Positions 21,058-41,500 of a stretch of DNA of 64,000 nucleotides are shown one piece after another. The stretch covers positions 6,399,682 through 6,463,681 of the forward strand of contig NC_087384.1 of the NCBI RefSeq assembly GCF_963675165.1, in the 5' to 3' direction. Position numbers and translations under genes: made by a program. Numbering within the stretch: the first letter of the stretch is position 1; each line of letters begins with the position of its first letter. The notes beneath the pieces are model-generated. The model saw nothing but the letters and a program-made list of their open reading frames with translations, had not been told where the DNA came from and ran no database searches. The DNA comes from Halichondria panicea (lineage: Eukaryota > Porifera > Demospongiae > Suberitida > Halichondriidae).

Positions 21058-21751
21058 TTGTTCAACTGCATGCAATTATATTGTTGCTAACGTGGCAGTA
21101 TCAGTTTCCATGCCCTACAAACTTGATTGTTTGAAACAAGTACTAATTATCGCTAGCTATGAGTGCTCTATTACACTGATTAATACTGTGGGACTGATTA
21201 GTATCACATAGATGCTTACCACGAATTTAAGCTATTGTATTCCAGAATTGTGTTTGCTTCACAGCTTAAAGTTGTTATACAATGGTATGCAAAGGGATGC
21301 AATTCTACACTTCTACCATATCATTCCCAAGTACATGAGGGACAAAGAGTGTACCATACACGCTTTGTCTCCCATGTACATGGGGACCAAACAGTGTAGC
21401 TGTGTGTGTGTGTGTGTGCGTGCGTGCGTGTCTATGTCTGTGTCTGTGTGTGTAAAAAGAGATTAATTTAATTATGTCCACCTGATATATCATTATATTG
21501 CCTCGTGCCCAAGTACAGTCTGTCTAGTACGCATGCTGTAGGTACACATATCTCTCAATGAGTACACTAAGTGCCTCTTTGGAATACAATAGAAACAGCT
21601 GTACAGTAATTGGTTGGTGGTGTTGTTACTAGGTTCAGTTGCACCGCACCCCACCAAGCCCATGTGCGGAAACATTCCTTTCCTAGTGCATATACAGACG
21701 TAAATAATTATAGGAAACTACACTCAGCATTTCCTATAGGCTACAAGGAAT

Positions 21752-21963
21752 TTGATCATCCCCTGCAGCAATCAATTTGATTCAACAGCGGCTTTGCAGT
21801 GATCACCACACACAGTGTATAATTTTGGACTTCTCTTAATTTTTGGTATAATTATATATACCTCTTATGGTGTTACGACACTTTCCATCTCACTAAAATC
21901 TAAAAGCATTTCTTGCTAGACTAATTGACCTGCAAAGCCATTGAATTGCAGCAGGGGATGATC
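21752..21963. mobile_element. Inverted-repeat element (MITE-like), intergenic
   Basis: The left arm GATCATCCCCTGCAGCAATC and, further in, GGCTTTGCAG are matched in inverted order by CTGCAAAGCC and GCAGCAGGGGATGATC on the right. About 210 bp in total, no reading frame. Confidence 0.7.
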
Positions 21964-22879
21964 TAACTCACTGTAGCTAGCTAGGGACTGTATGTAATGG
22001 TTGTGACACAGGCACGAGTGACTCATGGGATATATTCAATTGCATGGCTCAGTAGTGACATGGGCTTGAGGGCAAAGGCACTACTGAGCTAATAATACAT
22101 CCCATATGCGCACGAGTGAAGCTGTGTAATTCCCTATAATTATGTCCGTACAGTGTCCTGTAATGGCTGACTTTCATAAGGCTAGACTATAACAATTAAT
22201 GATGTAGGGGGGCCGGGAGGGAGGTAATGTGTTTGACATGTGAGGGTGGGTCAGTGGAATGTGAGCCATTTCAGCTCTCACCACGTATACACAGACAGTT
22301 AGGGCTTCGGTCGATTAATGACTATAAGTGCTTGTAGTTTTTAATTAATGTAATGTAGCCGTTCATTAATTAATTAACATAACAAGCTAGCTAAGCACAC
22401 TTGAGAATAAAATAAGGATTTTGAGCATAATCCGATATCAATATGCTACCATGCTTGGCAGCACACTGATGGAAACTATAGCTTCCTGTGTACTGGAAGG
22501 TGATCTCATTAGAACATTCTCGTTATGCAATGAACAATCGCTACCTGGAACTATTAACCTAGTTCATATTACCCTTTAATCACACCCCACTCCTGTCTTA
22601 ATCATGCTATTATTAGCGTATGATTGCCTAGCAACCCACGTTATATTTGTATACCTAGCCAGTGTACTTGTTGGAATGTATATTTAGAGTATTAATTATT
22701 GCTATGTCTATTTGTCTATTTAATTGCAACTGACACAAATTCTTAGAATGTGTGTCTGTAAATCCATGGTGGTCTGTTTGTGGTACAACAAATGAGTGGG
22801 CGGCTCTCTCTCTGTGTGTGTGTTGTCTTTTGCAGTGTATATATTGATCGTGGCTTGCAAACAAACAAACATCTGAAGC

Positions 22880-22990
22880 CAGAGGAGGTACTCGATTAGG
22901 CTCGGTCACGTGCAAATTCAACAGTAAAGTCATTGTTGCATGTGACCAATTAACGCCTATAATCGAGGCACTCTTGTCGGACCTCCTCTG
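22880..22990. repeat. Short inverted repeat with CAGAGGAGGT ends
   Basis: Ends CAGAGGAGGT and ACCTCCTCTG are perfect inverted copies, with a second inner pair GTCACGTGCAA / TTGCATGTGAC. Similar GACCAGAGGAGGT ends bound an inverted repeat at 52975-53116. Confidence 0.65.
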
Positions 22991-23055
22991 AGCTGAAGCT
23001 ATTCACGCACGCCTTGATTATTGGCATACATTATGTATATTCTAGAAACAGTAGG

Positions 23056-23191
23056 TACAGAGGATTTCAGGTTGGTTGGCAGAATTAAAAGTTGAAGTGC
23101 AGTCAACCATGACCACTAATTGAAGAAACACACAGTGTGTGGTCATGGTTGAGTGCACTTCAACTTTTAACCCAACCTGAAATCCTCTGTA
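23056..23191. repeat. Near-perfect 136-bp palindrome upstream of cytospin
   Basis: The left arm (TACAGAGGATTTCAGGTTGG, then TTAAAAGTTGAAGTGCA, GTCAACCATGACCAC) is repeated inverted on the right, leaving about 18 bp of loop. Transcribed, it would form a hairpin of about 58 bp. It lies about 350 bp upstream of the cytospin start. Confidence 0.9.
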
Positions 23192-23543
23192 TATTCCATT
23201 CCTTATCATTTGGGTAATTGCCATACAGTATACAGTGCTGCACAAGAATATTAAGAATATGGATTTATAGATTGAATAGTACAGTGGTTAGCTATTGCAT
23301 AGCTGTGCCTTTTTCTCATGCGGACAACTACTATAAGTATAAAAACTGTGTTAATTGTTGAATACCTTTTTTATTGTGTTCATGGCCTATACTATCCCAG
23401 TTAGTTATATCGGTAAAATCTCAACCCTCGAAAATCTTTAATCCACACTCATATATAAGAGTGCAGTGCTTGTTAGGAGTGTTACTGATATATATACCAT
23501 ATCTCAACCTCTAGAGAAGACAGCTGTGCCGTGAGACGAGGAA

Positions 23544-28601
<5,058 letters not shown>

Positions 28602-28802
28602 TTAGCTTATTTTCATAACATTGTTTTTTAACACTTGCAACAGCTTGAATTTTGTGTTTTTCAATAATAATCAGTTGACCTCTATTTAGGAGCCGGCATG
28701 TTCTCGAGGCTATTCTGCACATGCGCACTAAGCTAATTAGTCTGCACAATTCGCAGGAAGCTCTGTTTACATGACAACATATCGAGGTCCAAGGCTCTCA
28801 CA
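28602..28802. promoter_or_regulatory. Compact cytospin 3' flank / shugoshin promoter
   Basis: Only 201 bp separate the two genes. CACATGCGCA lies at 28718-28727, 76-85 bp upstream of the shugoshin ATG, the same 10-mer as at the Ran and FERM promoters. A hairpin-prone GCTAGCCTCG...GGAGGCTAGC pair is found in the upstream cytospin intron (27535-27590), not here. Confidence 0.45.
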
Positions 28803-31223
28803 ATGCCCCTTCTAAAGAGAGCTAGAGAAGATACTTTCACTAATCCACGCAGCGTGAAGCCACATTTTACAAGCTCAAGAGTCGGTGGTGCAAACCTGAA
28901 GAAGAGGGTTACTATACACACAGACACTGGTAATGAAAACACTCTCAAAGCTCTGAAGGACAACAATGTGTGCCTTGCTGCTGCTTTAGGTAATGACCTT
29001 TTATTTAATAATGAAAATTCATATGAGCACAATATTAATTAAATTTTAGCAATGACAACTTGTAGCTAAAATTCATTCAGTTTTTTCGTAGAGAAATGGG
29101 AATGGGACTTCCTCTGTTGGTTGTTGCCAATTATCTTTGCTCCATTCTGATGTACCATCGTACAGATGAAATGTGTAGATGTTTCGAGATCGCTCAGACA
29201 AATTTGGTGGACTCTTGTGAACAACTTCTCCATGTATGAGCACTAGACTACCTTTTCGAACAGGCGCACAGACAAATTTATTTTCATCAGTTGATGGACT
29301 TGTACCCTCGAATTTCGTTCCTAATTTTCCATCTTCTTCCGTTCTCAATAGCCTTCCACTGATTCCAGATTTATGAGTCCCAGGGGCAAACCACATACAC
29401 GCATTATCAGGTTCAGCATCTTCGAGAGCTATCCAAAACCCGACCAAATTCATCGGAGTGGTGTGAAGAAATGAAGAGTCCTGATGCGGGTTAACGCGAC
29501 CACCTATTTTTGGCTGCTTGAATATTACCATACTTTGAGGAACAGACGGTTTCACTACTCCAAGAGATCTTGCAATGCCCTTAATTTTATCGGAGAAAGT
29601 AACTTTCTTGAATTCTGGCTCGAAAATATGTAAGGCATGACCGATTTTGTTAACAGCCTCTATCGGTGGCATTGTTAGTTTGCCATTTTCCCCCAAAGCT
29701 CCTTCTTCAAAAAAGAATCTGATTTTATCTCCACTAGTGACAAAATAGTCAGTTCTTGTTTGAGCGCCTTTGTCTTTATCGACAGTCGAGAATGTGGTCA
29801 TGGGGTGCTGACTCATATCTGCTTCTTTGATGATCTGGAAGGCCCTCTCTCTAAGTACATCACAATCTTGGGTGGACAGATGGTCCTCGATAACTAGGTA
29901 GCCATCTTGCTTGAACTGTTCAACTTGTTCTGGAGAAAGAGACATCTTTTGTTTTGCTAGAATAGGTTCAAAGGTCCTGCTTAGATCAAATGGCATTCAA
30001 TGAATGTCATTATAATTATCCATATCCTGTTTCTGCAGATGCTAGCAAGCTGAGCTACAGAGGTCTTCTTGAGGACTTTGTGCTGCTTCAAAAGGAGAGA
30101 CAAGAGTTACTGGAGAGGGTCTTCAGTATGGAGTCAAGGCTCTGTGATCAACAAAAAATTGTCTCCGAGCAGGTAAAAATATAACATTGATTGTTAGATA
30201 GCTACTTGCATAGAATACTTGTTACTGTACTAAACACTCAGACAAATTTTCAATGTCATATTTTTCTTGCGCACTAGGTACGCCCTGTATTCAAGCTGCT
30301 GAACCAGGCTGAGAAAAACCTCTCTTCTGCTAGACATTTGCTAACTACCCTCCTGACCACACAGTCCTCTTCAGAATGTCATGGAGATCCGTTCTCCCCC
30401 TCTCTCTCCCCCATACACAATGCAGCCGACTCATACTATGTCAAACCACACTCCAGCACACTACTGCCTCTACCAAGTACAGGGAACGAGCACAAGCAAA
30501 CTACACACTATACTCATCACGGAGCTAAGACCTTCCCCAAAACACCCCATCCAATCGTTGCCATATCCAACCCAGCATCGAGCATGAAAACAGACCAATT
30601 TCTGCTGAGTTGTGAGCCAAAAGCACTGGACTTTGATCAAGATGACTCTGTCAGTCAAGGTGCTCATACTCCTCTACCTAGCAGAAGTGTTGAACCGGGA
30701 GACCTAGCTCAGTTCAAGGCAGAAGCAGCTAACCTTTACAGCATTTGTGAAGATGCCAACTCATCGTATCAACCTCTCCTCAAGACGTAAGTCAATTGTG
30801 AGTGAGTGTTTTAATCTTCCTACAACTTGTTTTGCAGTAAGTCAAAAATGTCTATGAAAGAAAGCCGTAAAACTGTTGCTCAGAAGATACCAAAGCCCAA
30901 TAATGAAGTTGGCAGACTACAGACGACTGTATCTACTGCAAGGCCTCGACGAGCATGCTCCACTCTCAACATATCCTACCAAGAGCCCAGCTTGAGAAGG
31001 CAAGGACATTAATGTACATTCTCATACATACAACACACTCTATGTGATATACAGCAAGCTGCATTTTGATGGGAACACTAACTCTGTGAAAGCTCACGAG
31101 AATCCTGTAACATGCAAAGCTGCTAAAACTAAAAACAAAGTAAGTGGTGTTGTTTGTGAATTGGTTATAATTTACCATCAGACAAAGAATGCTCTCCAAG
31201 ATGTTACCAACAAAAGACATTGA
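28803..31223 (+). CDS. SGO1: Shugoshin family protein
   Basis: Protector of centromeric cohesin that recruits PP2A in known eukaryotes. Six exons: 28803-28989, 30039-30172, 30278-30786, 30838-30999, 31055-31139, 31182-31223, 372 aa. The N-terminal ~110 residues predict a coiled coil (KALKDNNVCLAAAL, YRGLLEDFVLLQKERQELLE), the usual PP2A/dimerisation segment. The basic C-terminal motif RPRRACSTLNISYQEPSLRS then KLHF matches the shugoshin SGO-C box. That box is split by the fourth intron, which needs a GC donor (AGAAG|GCAAGG): reading through gives an early stop, while the GC-AG junction restores EPSLRSKL. Intron 1 contains a whole PHYHD1-like gene on the other strand. The symbol is by family; SGO1 versus SGO2 cannot be resolved. 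Confidence 0.88.
29073..29996 (-). CDS. PHYHD1: Phytanoyl-CoA dioxygenase domain protein (PHYHD1-like), intronless
   Basis: Fe(II)/2-oxoglutarate dioxygenase; 307 aa from the first ATG, or 290 aa from the internal MSLSPEQ, which aligns better with the ~291-aa human protein. Visible: QDGYLVIEDHLS near the N-terminus, DYFVTSGDKIRFFFEEGA, INKIGHALH, the iron-binding HxD in NPHQDSSFLH, the distal His in LIHGEVVHKS, and the 2-oxoglutarate Arg in SERSRNIYTFHL. All catalytic residues are present. The frame has no introns and sits entirely inside shugoshin intron 1 (28990-30038) on the opposite strand. That suggests a retroposed or intron-lost nested gene. Substrate unknown. Confidence 0.93.
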   Translation of the reverse strand: MPFDLSRTFEPILAKQKMSLSPEQVEQFKQDGYLVIEDHLSTQDCDVLRERAFQIIKEADMSQHPMTTFSTVDKDKGAQTRTDYFVTSGDKIRFFFEEGALGENGKLTMPPIEAVNKIGHALHIFEPEFKKVTFSDKIKGIARSLGVVKPSVPQSMVIFKQPKIGGRVNPHQDSSFLHTTPMNLVGFWIALEDAEPDNACMWFAPGTHKSGISGRLLRTEEDGKLGTKFEGTSPSTDENKFVCAPVRKGSLVLIHGEVVHKSPPNLSERSRNIYTFHLYDGTSEWSKDNWQQPTEEVPFPFLYEKTE

Positions 31224-31323
31224 GTGAGGGCCATAAAGAGAAACAAACATGAACAGAACAGTATCATACCTACATGTGAAATCATACTTAATACACTTAA
31301 TAATTATACTGTGTGTGTTATGT

Positions 31324-35108
<3,785 letters not shown>

Positions 35109-35318
35109 ATTTATCTTTTTCTACAAACCTCCTATAAACTTGCAGTGTACTAGCCCCACCCCCATTATAGGGCATACAAATGTACCACATTGATAGTGTT
35201 TATGATAGTATCCAGGACAACCTGTCATCAACAATTTCTTTAAACATATTCATTAACACCTCTAGTGAGTGGTGGTGAGATAAAAGGAATGATTTAATAA
35301 ATACAGTTACGGAGAATG

Positions 35319-38287
35319 TCATAATGTTGTGCTGTGTTCAAAATCCTTTGCATTTACTCCAATATTATGAGTGACCACCTCTTCATAAGATGGTGGGTGG
35401 TCTGCTCTGCAGAATGTCTGAGGAGGTGCTGTGGGGCACACACCAGACGATCGTCTACTTGTTCCTCCTTCAACATCATGTGACTCGGACTGGATCAGTG
35501 CACCTCCTGGAGTAGAATACGAAGGAGATATTCGCATCTTTTTCTTCAATAAACGTGTCCCAATTCCTAGTATCACTATTACTGCGACTAGTACTACAAA
35601 AACGGCAGCTGTAACACCGACAATTATCGCCAAAGTAGCTCCAGTTGACAGGGCCGGGGACGATGCCGTAGCACCTGGAGTAGAGTCACTTGGGGTTACA
35701 ATAGCAGTAGATGGGTTGGTATTAGTGTTAGGCTGCGTGGTGTACACCTCACAATCCGGTGGGTCCATTTTACATGTGCAGGTTCCATTAAATCGATTAC
35801 AAGACTCCACTCTTGTTCTACATTCACAGTCATGGATACAGTCAGGTCCGTATGTGCCTTCTTCACATTCTGCAATATAGTCAATAATTACTTGCATCAA
35901 ATGCTGTAGATTATATTTACCTTCGCTGCATGCTTCTCCTGTCCACCCAGCTGGACAGTTACACTCTCCAGTGATGTGATCACACCTAGCTACATTCTCA
36001 CAAGCACACACTCCAGCACAATCGTCTCCGTAGTACCCCTCAGGGCATTCTGTTAGACGGTGCAATATGGTAATTTTGTTAGATTTTTGTGAATTCTTAC
36101 CATCGTCACAGAGCAATCCTGTCCATCCAGCAGTACAGTCACAGTCACCTATTATGTGATCACAGCTAGCTTCATTCTCACACATACAAGCCTGGCATCC
36201 GTCTCCATAGTATCCTTCGAGACAGGCTGCATGCATGACAATAAATTAATGTTCAGCTAAAGCTATAAAAACAGTTAAGTAGGAATTAGTATACCTTCAT
36301 TGCATGCTTCTCCTCTCCACCCAGCTGTACAGTTGCACTCTCCAGTGATGTGATAACAACTAGCTCCATTCTCACAAGCACACACTCCAGCACAATCGTC
36401 CCCGTAGTATCCCTCAGGGCATTCTGTTAGATGGACAGGTGTAGTAGGGTGATTTTGTTAGTTTATCTTACTTTCGTCACAGAGCAATCCTGTCCATCCA
36501 GCAGTACAGTCACAGTCACCGCTTATGTGATCACAGCTAGCTCCATTCTCACACATACAAGCTTGGCATCCATCTCCATAGTACCCGTCAGGACAGGCTG
36601 CATAAAATTGATGTTCAGCTAAAGCTATAAAAGTAGGAATTAGTATACCTTCATTGCATGCTTCTCCTCTCCATCCAGCTGTACAGTTGCACTCTCCAGT
36701 GATGTGATTACAGCTAGCTCCATTCTCACATGCACACACTCCGGCACAATCGTCCCCGTAGTACCCCTCAGGACATTCTAACAAGTAGGTAACAATGATC
36801 AACTGACACTGCACGACAAACCATGGATCCATACACATACCTAGACTACAGTTGTCTCCATGATACCCTGCTGCACATTCACATTCTCCAACAGTTGTGT
36901 TGCATGCTCCATTCACACACTGCGGCTCACACGCTATGGGGACCAAGATCGTAAAAATCGTATGAATTAAAACGCCACTACAAAAAACCACATAAGCTAA
37001 AATTAAAATTGCCCTTGTGTTTGAGTGGCACTTAAACTACACTGTAATACACTTACTGCATCCGAAATCCTCAGCGTCTGCGATACTACTCACTGCTACT
37101 ATGGTATTGTTGAAAACTGGAGCTTCACAAAACCCAATGTCAGAGACTAGTGGTTGCTGATTTGTATCAGCGAGGAAGGAGAATAACCATCTCAAGTGGC
37201 AGTCGCATACAAGAGGATTCCCAACCAATATCCTGCATGGGTGAATGAGTACAATGCAAAAATCGTAAAAACATGTACTGTTTTGGAGGTGTCTAACATG
37301 GACACCGACAAAACAGTGTCTAGATACTAGTGCGCATGCGCAAACCTTGCCTCGAGGCTTGACTACGATACACTTTGCTTGACAATGGGATACTAAGTAA
37401 GTTGCAAGTATACTAAGTCCCATAGTACCTCCTCTGAAGCACCTTTCCCATGTACTTCCCATGTACTTCCCATGCATTAACAACTATCTAATAACTTACA
37501 ATTCTGCGATTCTGCTTGGCAGTGAAGAGAAGAGATCACTGGGTAGTGACTCAAAGATATTATTGCCAAGATTTCTGCAGGAATAAGACGAGTAATGAAG
37601 AATATAGTGGTGTACAATATTAACTTACATGATGGGAAAAAATTGCAAGCCATTGAATGTATCAGCAGTGATGCTCCTCAGGAGATTGTTCGACAAAACT
37701 CTACAGCAATAATAAAATATGAAGTTTGCATTATCATTAGTTTGTTTGCTTACAGTGTTGTAAGACTTGTGTTTTCGAACAGATTCTCTGAAATGTGAGT
37801 CAACCGATTATTGCTCAGATCCCTGTTGAGAAGCAAACACATGATTATTTATTAATCGAAGCTAAAGCTCTAGCCACTTACAGTTCCTCTAGGTTAACGT
37901 TGCTCCCAAAACTGCCAAACTCAATGGATGACAAATTGTTGAAAGACAAATCCCTGTATATAGAATAGATACGCTGCAATACCATTCAGCTAGCTAGTAA
38001 AGTTTAACAGAAACTTACAGAGTCTCCAATATGGTGTAATTGACAAGGTCTGCAGTAGTTAGCTCTGTAATCTGGTTGCTACGGAGGACTAGCTCATCTA
38101 CTCGAGGCTGCACATCGTCTGGTAGGGAAGGGAATGAAGTCAATCCTCCACCAGCACAAGTGATGGTGATGGCTGAGCCTGTGTCTGAGCAACCAAAGCA
38201 AGGCAGAGGGGAACAATCCTGTCCTTGAGTAGGTATTACTAGCACAGAGAACAAGAGAACTGCTGCTGCTAGAACACTGGTCGCCAT
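35319..38287 (-). CDS. Transmembrane LRR-EGF receptor with PPxY tail
   Basis: Thirteen exons, 671 aa: 38019-38287, 37882-37953, 37754-37822, 37629-37700, 37500-37574, 37057-37232, 36841-36933, 36649-36777, 36472-36597, 36295-36423, 36101-36226, 35921-36049, 35319-35869. I chose the ATG of MATSVLAAAVLLFSVLVIP as start because a signal peptide follows directly; an ATG 16 codons upstream is also in frame. Then LRRNT (SPLPCFGCSDTG), five LRRs, LRRCT (NPLVCDCHLRWL), an EGF (CVNGACNTTVGECEC), six laminin/MEGF-type EGF modules in alternating pairs ([15 protein letters not shown] and ACxxGYYGDGCQACM), a final EGF, a Thr/Ser stalk, one membrane helix (ATLAIIVGVTAAVFVVLVAV) with KKKMR stop-transfer, and a cytoplasmic tail with PPSYEEV, a WW-domain ligand type. 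Likely a cell-surface recognition or engulfment-type receptor (inference). Confidence 0.9.
35921..36777 (-). repeat. Tandemly duplicated EGF exon pairs with their introns
   Basis: The exon pair 36649-36777 + 36472-36597 recurs as 36295-36423 + 36101-36226 and again as a half-unit 35921-36049, spaced 354 and 374 bp. Intron sequence (GTTCAGCTAAAGCTATAAAA, GGAATTAGTATACCTTCATT) is conserved between units, so the duplication is recent. Confidence 0.9.
37277..37474 (-). repeat. Interspersed repeat, copy P (inverted match to 61098-61400)
   Basis: The reverse complement of this intronic segment contains CATGGGAAGTACATGGGAAG, ACTATGGGACTTAGTATA, GTTTGCGCATGCGCACTAGT and CACTGTTTTGTCGGTGTCCA. All of these recur in the same order at 61098-61291. 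It ends in a small hairpin (CTGTTTTGTCGGTGTC / GACACCTCCAAAACAG). Confidence 0.88.
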
Positions 38288-38520
38288 AACTGTTTTAGAG
38301 CTTGCACTGTTTATTTTCTCAATGGGATAGCACAATCAATATGGGATGCAGGCTGAGCCCCACCCCCACATTTTGCAGAGACCACGTGTGTCACGTGACC
38401 TCTTTTTTACTCTTCTGAAAGGTCAAAGGTCACTGTGGCTACCTAACTTGTGTGATTTAGAGTGTTTTGTGTGTGTTCTTTTCACTTGTCTCAGTGCACG
38501 CTTCGACTCTCTCTCGAAGG
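38288..38520. promoter_or_regulatory. Bidirectional interval LRR-EGF receptor / Spt6
   Basis: A 233-bp gap between divergent start codons. It must hold both promoters. I see CCACGTGTGTCACGTGACC (two CACGTG-type E-boxes, 38382-38400) but no TATA box. Confidence 0.45.
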
Positions 38521-41500
38521 ATGAGCGGCTCAGAGGATGGCGGTCTTATTAACCAGGAGGCGGAGCAGAGCTCAGATGGAGAAGAGGGCAGTGGTTCAAG
38601 TTCTGATGAGTCGGAAGAAGAAGGTGTTTAAATGTTGATTTGTGCTGTTGCTAGTTTGGTACGATCTATCGATATTGTCCATGTAGTGTATTAGCTACAA
38701 AGGTTAATCGTAATAGTGAAACCCAGCCCAGTTTAGTCTCGTGGGCCATACTCTACAACCTGTAGTATCAGATTATGGAGCATGGCCTGCAAGACTACCC
38801 AATGTTACTACATAAATCTTCCCAAATCTGTGTTAGTTAATACACTTGCACAAGATACACGTACTGTTACACACACCCACACCACACATTAGACACATCT
38901 ACACACACACACACCGCCCCCACACACTAGATACACTAGACACAGGTGACGTTGAGGGTCTGATCAATGACACTGTGTCAGAGAAGGAGGGAAGCAGCTC
39001 TGACAGTGATAGTGGGTCAAGCAGCTCTGAGGCAGATGAGCCAGAGGAGGGAAACAAAATCAAGAGGAAGAGACGTATGTATGTAGTCATGTGTAATGTC
39101 CCCTACTGTCTCCACCATTCTTTACAACCACTGCAAACTTGTTTGAATCAATTGTCCCACTGCAAACCTTTAGACATGATGAGAAATCTTAGAGCATTTT
39201 CCCAGCTATCCTTCACTACTCTCTCTCTCTCCCTTATGTTACATAACCGTGATCTTTATTGGTATGGTCTGACTCTCTGTCACGCTTGCAGCACGGGTTG
39301 ATGACAGACTGGATGCGGATGATTATGCCCTAATTGCAGAGAACACTGGCCTCAAGATCAAACCTGTAAGTGCTTTAGTACAATTATACTATATACAAAC
39401 CTTAAGATTTGCACGCATGTACATGTAGTTAACAATTTAATTATGTCCCATTTCTGAAAATACTGTCAGATATTATAGTTACCGTATAAGTTGTTTATTT
39501 TCGTTAGTGCAAATTTTCGTATGAACTCCCAAATTTCGTATTCTAAAATATTGATATTATTTTCTGTACAGCTCAGGGTGGTGACGTACGTATAACCTAT
39601 TGCACATTAATAATTTCGCATTTTTAATTTTCGGATGATACTCTACAATACGAAAAAGTATGTCTATCGTACGAAATAACTTGCTACAGTATACGGTAAA
39701 ATCGTATGACGTGCTATTAGCGACTGGAGAGTGTACAGCAATTAATCCCGTATTGCATGTTGTTAATGACAACGTATTGTTTTCGAATAATGGCTGCGAC
39801 AGAAAATATTAATAAAAAACTGCAGAGAACTTCATCATACACGATTAGAAATCAATAGTATGGCTACTCGTGCAATAAGAGATTAATAGCACTCATAACA
39901 AGCACTGGCAAGGCTAATAGAAGCTTGCCATTGCTTGTTACTCGTGCTATATTGCACTCTTAACCATGTACTGTTACTTATACTAATTGCATGTATTTTT
40001 CAGTCAGTATTTTATGTTGTGTTTCTCTTCTCAGAAAAAGTTTCGTCGTGTGCACATGCTGGACAGTGATGACGAGGGGGAGGGTGGTGAGCCTCCCGGA
40101 GGTGGGCATGTTGAACCATCACCAGTCACACCCCACACCACAGATGATGTCGATGATATCGCTGGAGTAAGCTTGAGAGTGTGCATACAGTACAGTAGAT
40201 TAGATTGTAGTTATTGGCCCAAAAGTACATCATCATAGCCCATGGTCTTTTGTCGAAATAGGCTGTTTTTTTACCTTCCCAAAATTTTTATGTGACAGGG
40301 CTTATCTTACAATGTAGTTTTGATTATTGATTGCAAGTTGTGGCCTTCCGAAAGTAGCTTGCCAAATTGTTAGTTTTTCAGAAAAACACATACCATAAAG
40401 GTTTCTAGGCATTCCTCAGATGTCACAGCATGTCACAATAATTTGCACTTTTCACGAAGAGCAGACGTGTGTACTGGAGCCATGCTGTTGTTGTATTCAT
40501 ATGCCATGTTGTTGCATCCCCCCTCCTCAGGTGTTTGGTGACAGTGATGATGATGACATGGCTAGCTCCACCCACAGCGGAGACAAGGACAAGATCCTGC
40601 CTCGGGATGAAGAACAGGACGGTGAGAACAATACTATTATCCGTGTCTCTTAGATACAATCTTATCGTGTACATGCACACATGCAATATTAGTATTATTG
40701 TGTGTTTGTCTTCTCTCAGATGATGACTTCATTGTGGATGATGATGGCCGTTCTGTGAGACAGAGGAAGGGTGACGGCACTTACGCTGAGCCGTGAGTTG
40801 TGTGTGTGTGTGGGGGGGGGTGGTGTGAGACAGAGGAAGAGAAACGGCACTTACGCTGAGCCGTGAGTTGTGTGTGTGTGTGTGTGTGTGGGGGGGGGGT
40901 GGTGTGAGACAGAGGAAGGGTGACGGCACTTACGCTGAGCCGTGAGTTGTGTGTGTGTGTGTGGGGGGGGGGTGGTGTGAGATAGAGGAAGGGTGACGGC
41001 ACTTACGCTGAGCCGTGAGTTGTGTGTGTGTGTGTGGGGGTGGTGGTGTGTGTGGGTGGGTGTGTGCAGAGTTTTCGGCTCTGTAAGAACGTATACTAAT
41101 AGAGAGCATTGTGTGTTGGATTAGTTGTCACTGTGAGAAGAAATGGTGATTTTCCCAACACGAGCCTATTTTGATAGCTAACATTGAGTATTCATAACTT
41201 GAGTTAAGATTCTGCATTTTCAATTAAAATATGCATTTTGTAAATGATTGCTTTCTGACTGAACCTCAAAATTTCCGCTGTTGAATGAGATGTTCATTTC
41301 AGCTTCTTTTTTCTTCAGTTCTCTGCTAGAGGCTCAGGAGATATTTGGACTGGACTTTGACCTGTCTGAGTTCAACCAGGTGGCAAGGGACGGGCTGGAA
41401 TCAGACGAGGAGAACGATGAAGACGGTGAATTTGTTGAGGTGAGTAACTGGGGTCAAGGGTCACTGGGGTCAAGCGTTACCTTAGGCATTTCCACACAAA

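Larger units (their letters stand above)
18025..23543. other. Gene-poor 5.5-kb intergenic region
   Basis: Between the FERM stop and the cytospin start I find no exon chain on either strand. It holds the FERM 3' UTR (AATAAA at 18388-18393), several hairpins, two small tandem repeats (three scattered GCTTGTAG-type boxes at 19020-19112; a 31-bp triplet at 20964-21057) and presumably distal cytospin control sequence. Short frames here lack splice-consistent neighbours. Confidence 0.6.

Noticed and set aside
30381..30587. Alternative frame with PPLSPPYTMQPTHT in shugoshin exon 3
   Set aside because: Overlaps the shugoshin frame, which is fixed by both flanking splice phases.
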